This document shows positions 6,342 through 8,021 of a stretch of DNA of 8,021 bases, piece by piece. The notes below the pieces were generated by a model. That model did not search any database and was not told where the DNA came from. It saw only the letters and a program-made list of their open reading frames with translations. Every line of letters starts with the position of its first letter. Within the stretch, counting starts at the first letter, position 1. Source of the DNA: an uncultured Mollicutes bacterium (lineage in GTDB: Bacteria > Bacillota_I > Bacilli_A > RFN20 > CAG-826); the NCBI GenBank assembly GCA_937893635.1, contig CALBGF010000149.1, forward strand, positions 1 to 8,021, written 5' to 3'. Both the position numbers and the translations under genes were made by a program.

Positions 6342-6376
6342 TACTTTCTAATAAGATTATAATCTTATAGAAAGTA
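6342..6376. repeat. 35-base near-perfect palindrome over the tcdA -10 box (possible operator)
   Basis: The left arm tactttcta (6342-6350) pairs with tagaaagta (6368-6376), and taagatt (6352-6358) pairs with aatctta (6361-6367). They meet at a central AT, and one A (6351) is unpaired. The -10 box sits at the centre and the expected transcription start lies in the gene-proximal arm. The mRNA would therefore not contain the full hairpin. The element is better read as a DNA-binding site for a dimeric regulator. For a transcript reading through from the upstream RNase III-like gene it could also form a hairpin, but no T-run follows. Confidence 0.6.
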
Positions 6377-6384
6377 AGTTGCAA
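6356..6384 (-). promoter_or_regulatory. Sigma-A promoter of the tcdA operon
   Basis: On the minus strand the -35 box TTGCAA (6379-6384) and a perfect -10 box TATAAT (6356-6361) are separated by exactly 17 bases. Transcription should begin near 6349, leaving a leader of only about 15 bases before ATG 6334. This is the best promoter in the window. It lies upstream of five tightly packed genes. Confidence 0.8.
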
Positions 6385-6404
6385 TTATTTTAATATTGAG
6401 TATG

Positions 6405-6872
6405 TTAGGTATTTTTATGATTATTTACCCAAAAATTTAATAATTCCACAACCTCATTTATGTTTTTATGATTGATAAATATTACTGCAATTATAGCCTC
6501 GATAGCGTCAGCAAGATATTTATTCTTTTTCTCAATATAAATATAGTTATTGGCCTCTTTTTTATCGATTTTTAAAATATATTTATCTAGGTCATAATAT
6601 TTGGCCACAACTTCAACTAAAAACTTATTAGATCGGTATTTGGCTATTTCCGCTCCTGGCTTATTTAATTTAATAAACAAAATTACGCAAGCCCAATTAA
6701 GAATACAATCTCCATACGTAGATAATTTCTTATTAGTGGGCATTAAAAGAGCCTTTTTATAAATTTCATAATACTTTGTTACATATGATTTATCTCTTAA
6801 TGCTATATTTAAGTATTTTAATTTAACTTGTTTTTTTATTGCTTTTTCAAAAATGTCCACAACAATCACCAT
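6405..6872 (-). CDS. RNase III-domain protein lacking a dsRNA-binding domain
   Basis: This is a 155-residue protein with the RNase III fold only. TYGDCILNWA (52-61) corresponds to the 'FLGDavL' signature with D55. KYRSNKFLVEVVAKYYDLDKY (78-98) matches the 'R..LV.n..La..a..lgL' helix. YLADAIEAIIAVIF (119-132) matches 'LADavEAliGaiyl', keeping D122 and E125. Metal-binding D45, D114 and E117 of E. coli RNase III are thus retained, but the E38 position is Lys and E41 is Ser. No double-stranded-RNA-binding domain follows. It is the size of Mini-RNase III (MrnC), yet the second motif looks more like full RNase III. It may process structured RNA (rRNA or other) or be a divergent paralogue. ATG 6872 has no Shine-Dalgarno site. 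GTG 6860 (four residues shorter) follows GGTGAT at ideal spacing and may be the true start. No terminator separates it from the tcdA promoter. Confidence 0.72.
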   Translation of the reverse strand: MVIVVDIFEKAIKKQVKLKYLNIALRDKSYVTKYYEIYKKALLMPTNKKLSTYGDCILNWACVILFIKLNKPGAEIAKYRSNKFLVEVVAKYYDLDKYILKIDKKEANNYIYIEKKNKYLADAIEAIIAVIFINHKNINEVVELLNFWVNNHKNT

Positions 6873-6901
6873 TAATAATATAGTTATGGATTTTTAAAAA
6901 T

Positions 6902-6932
6902 CAGAAAAAAATCTGGATTTTACACCAGATTT
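6902..6932 (-). terminator. Terminator of the 349-residue membrane protein gene
   Basis: An 8-bp stem, aaatctgg (6909-6916) with ccagattt (6925-6932), closes an eight-base loop. On the minus strand it is followed by a run of seven T (6905-6911, overlapping the stem end). The stem includes part of the TAA stop codon at 6931-6933. This separates the gene from the RNase III-like gene, for which no strong promoter is visible in the remaining 30 bases. Confidence 0.8.
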
Positions 6933-7980
6933 ATTTAACGTAACGGTCAATATAATAACCAGCAATATAGAATAGATTAATAACAAATGTGGAACTTACT
7001 GATATAATCGAAGGAATATCATTTATTGAAATAGCAAATATAATTAAGGCAATAAAGCAAACTGTTAAGAATATTGCATATGGTCCAACAAATTTTCCAA
7101 GTTTACCATTTCCTCCTAAATAACGTGATATTCCACCTAATCCAGCAAGTAAAGATACAATCGCAGACAATAAACTTACAATAATAAATGTGGGCATTAA
7201 ATTATTTTCGATTGTTCCAGAAGAAAGTTCTTTGTATAAAGAATATAAAGAATAGAAAGACATGAATATAAAAGCAAAACTTGATATTAACATAAAGTAT
7301 TTACCAACTCTTTTTATTTTTTCTTCATTTTCCCATTTGCCAAATATTGCTTTGGATTTTTCTATTGCTAAAGGCTTCTTTTCTCCTTTTTTATACATAG
7401 CAATTTGCGATACTTTTTGTCTTATTCTTAAAGCAAATTTAGCTTGTTCAGAATGTTCTAAAAATAAAATAGTAACAGCTTCCCAAATAAACACCCAAGC
7501 GGCGATATCAATAACTTCAGTAATAATGTCAACTTTAATGCCTTCACCAAACCAACCATCAGAGTTTCCTACAACCATTAAAAATAAGATGATTACACCA
7601 ATTAATATTAAAACTGATGATAATAACTCTTTTCCTTGTCTACGTTTACGAGCGTTATATTGACTTAACTCTAAAGTATCATTAAATGCTTCAATCATAT
7701 CTTTAGGTTTATAACCTTCATAATCTTCAATTTCAAAGTTAATTTCTACTTTATATCCATTTGGAGCATTTTCAGTTATAGATTTTACTTTATCTAGTGC
7801 TTCATTAGAAAATTGTGGATATTTAGGATTACCAACATTTGTCGTTAAGATATCACTTGCTTTTTCATAATGAAGAGAAACACTGATAGTTTTAGTTTCT
7901 TTATTAACGCCATAATATTTATCTAATAGTTCCATTTGACGCTTATTTTGTTCAAAGTTTATTTTATAGTTATCTTTCAT
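6931..7980 (-). CDS. Multi-pass membrane protein of unknown function with soluble N-terminal domain
   Basis: I do not recognise a named family for this 349-residue protein. Residues 1-115 are soluble and charged. They include a possible small alpha/beta unit (TISVSLHYEKAS, YKVEINFEIEDYEGY) followed by a helix ending in the basic stretch ARKRRQGK. Membrane segments follow at about 119-137, 152-174, 228-248, 262-286, 297-317 and 323-345. The second segment, IDIAAWVFIWEAVTILFLEH, is followed by a basic cytoplasmic region (RIRQKVSQIAMYKKGEKK). This arrangement recalls small bacterial membrane proteins with a 'W-x-x-[LIM]-W-[ER]' motif, a weak resemblance I cannot verify. There are no catalytic motifs. 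The start at 7980 has AAAGGTGA (complement of 7987-7994). A possible -10 TACAAT (complement of 8005-8010) lies near the window edge, with its -35 outside. The gene ends at its own terminator, so it is probably a single-gene transcript. Confidence 0.85.
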   Translation of the reverse strand: MKDNYKINFEQNKRQMELLDKYYGVNKETKTISVSLHYEKASDILTTNVGNPKYPQFSNEALDKVKSITENAPNGYKVEINFEIEDYEGYKPKDMIEAFNDTLELSQYNARKRRQGKELLSSVLILIGVIILFLMVVGNSDGWFGEGIKVDIITEVIDIAAWVFIWEAVTILFLEHSEQAKFALRIRQKVSQIAMYKKGEKKPLAIEKSKAIFGKWENEEKIKRVGKYFMLISSFAFIFMSFYSLYSLYKELSSGTIENNLMPTFIIVSLLSAIVSLLAGLGGISRYLGGNGKLGKFVGPYAIFLTVCFIALIIFAISINDIPSIISVSSTFVINLFYIAGYYIDRYVK

Positions 7981-8021
7981 AATAATTCACCTTTTACAAG
8001 GATAATTGTATATGAATAATT

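Noticed and set aside
6335..6404. Palindrome upstream of tcdA as an RNA thermosensor or riboswitch hiding the ribosome site
   Set aside because: The -10 box lies at its centre, so the transcript would begin within the gene-proximal arm and could not form the full hairpin.
6889..6902. Perfect 14-base palindrome gatttttaaaaatc
   Set aside because: It is made of homopolymer runs next to a terminator T-tract and is expected by chance in such AT-rich sequence.
7262..7663. 133-codon plus-strand open frame inside the right-hand membrane protein
   Set aside because: It is the antisense reading of a well-formed membrane protein gene with a good ribosome site. Long antisense frames are common where AT-rich helix codons are read backwards.

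Overview
The window is AT-rich and gene-dense. Shine-Dalgarno sites are Gram-positive style, terminators are short stem-loops, and tryptophan is always TGG. The protein set (DUF378, LolA/GerS-like, NifS-like, TcdA, TtcA-family, MazG-like) suggests a low-GC member of the Firmicutes, probably a gut or environmental Bacilli/Mollicutes-related lineage with the standard code. This placement is an inference; no marker gene is present.

Left edge (1-430): positions 57-257 hold the C-terminal tail of a large serine recombinase (DUF4368 type) that has lost its upstream part and is followed by a terminator. This looks like the scar of a departed or decayed integrative element. A second hairpin terminates the minus-strand gene that follows. 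No gene is seen in 258-433.

Middle left (434-2921): a small DUF378 membrane protein (minus) is divergent from a membrane-anchored LolA/GerS-like protein (plus). The latter ends in a UUCG-loop terminator. A six-helix membrane protein of unknown function follows, with its own promoter and a terminator shared with the convergent operon.

Centre (2945-6384, minus): this is the most coherent unit. Five genes with gaps of only 2-14 bases are read from a strong promoter (TTGCAA, 17 bases, TATAAT) inside a near-perfect 35-base palindrome. In transcription order they encode a TcdA-like tRNA t6A dehydratase, a cysteine desulfurase, a TtcA-family PP-loop thiolase and two different MazG-like nucleotide pyrophosphohydrolases. 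The first three fit a tRNA anticodon-loop modification set in which the desulfurase provides sulfur. The last two are probable nucleotide house-cleaning enzymes.

Right (6405-7980, minus): a short RNase III-fold protein without a double-stranded-RNA-binding domain, and a 349-residue multi-pass membrane protein of unknown function with its own terminator. I found no tRNA, rRNA, CRISPR array or intact mobile element.
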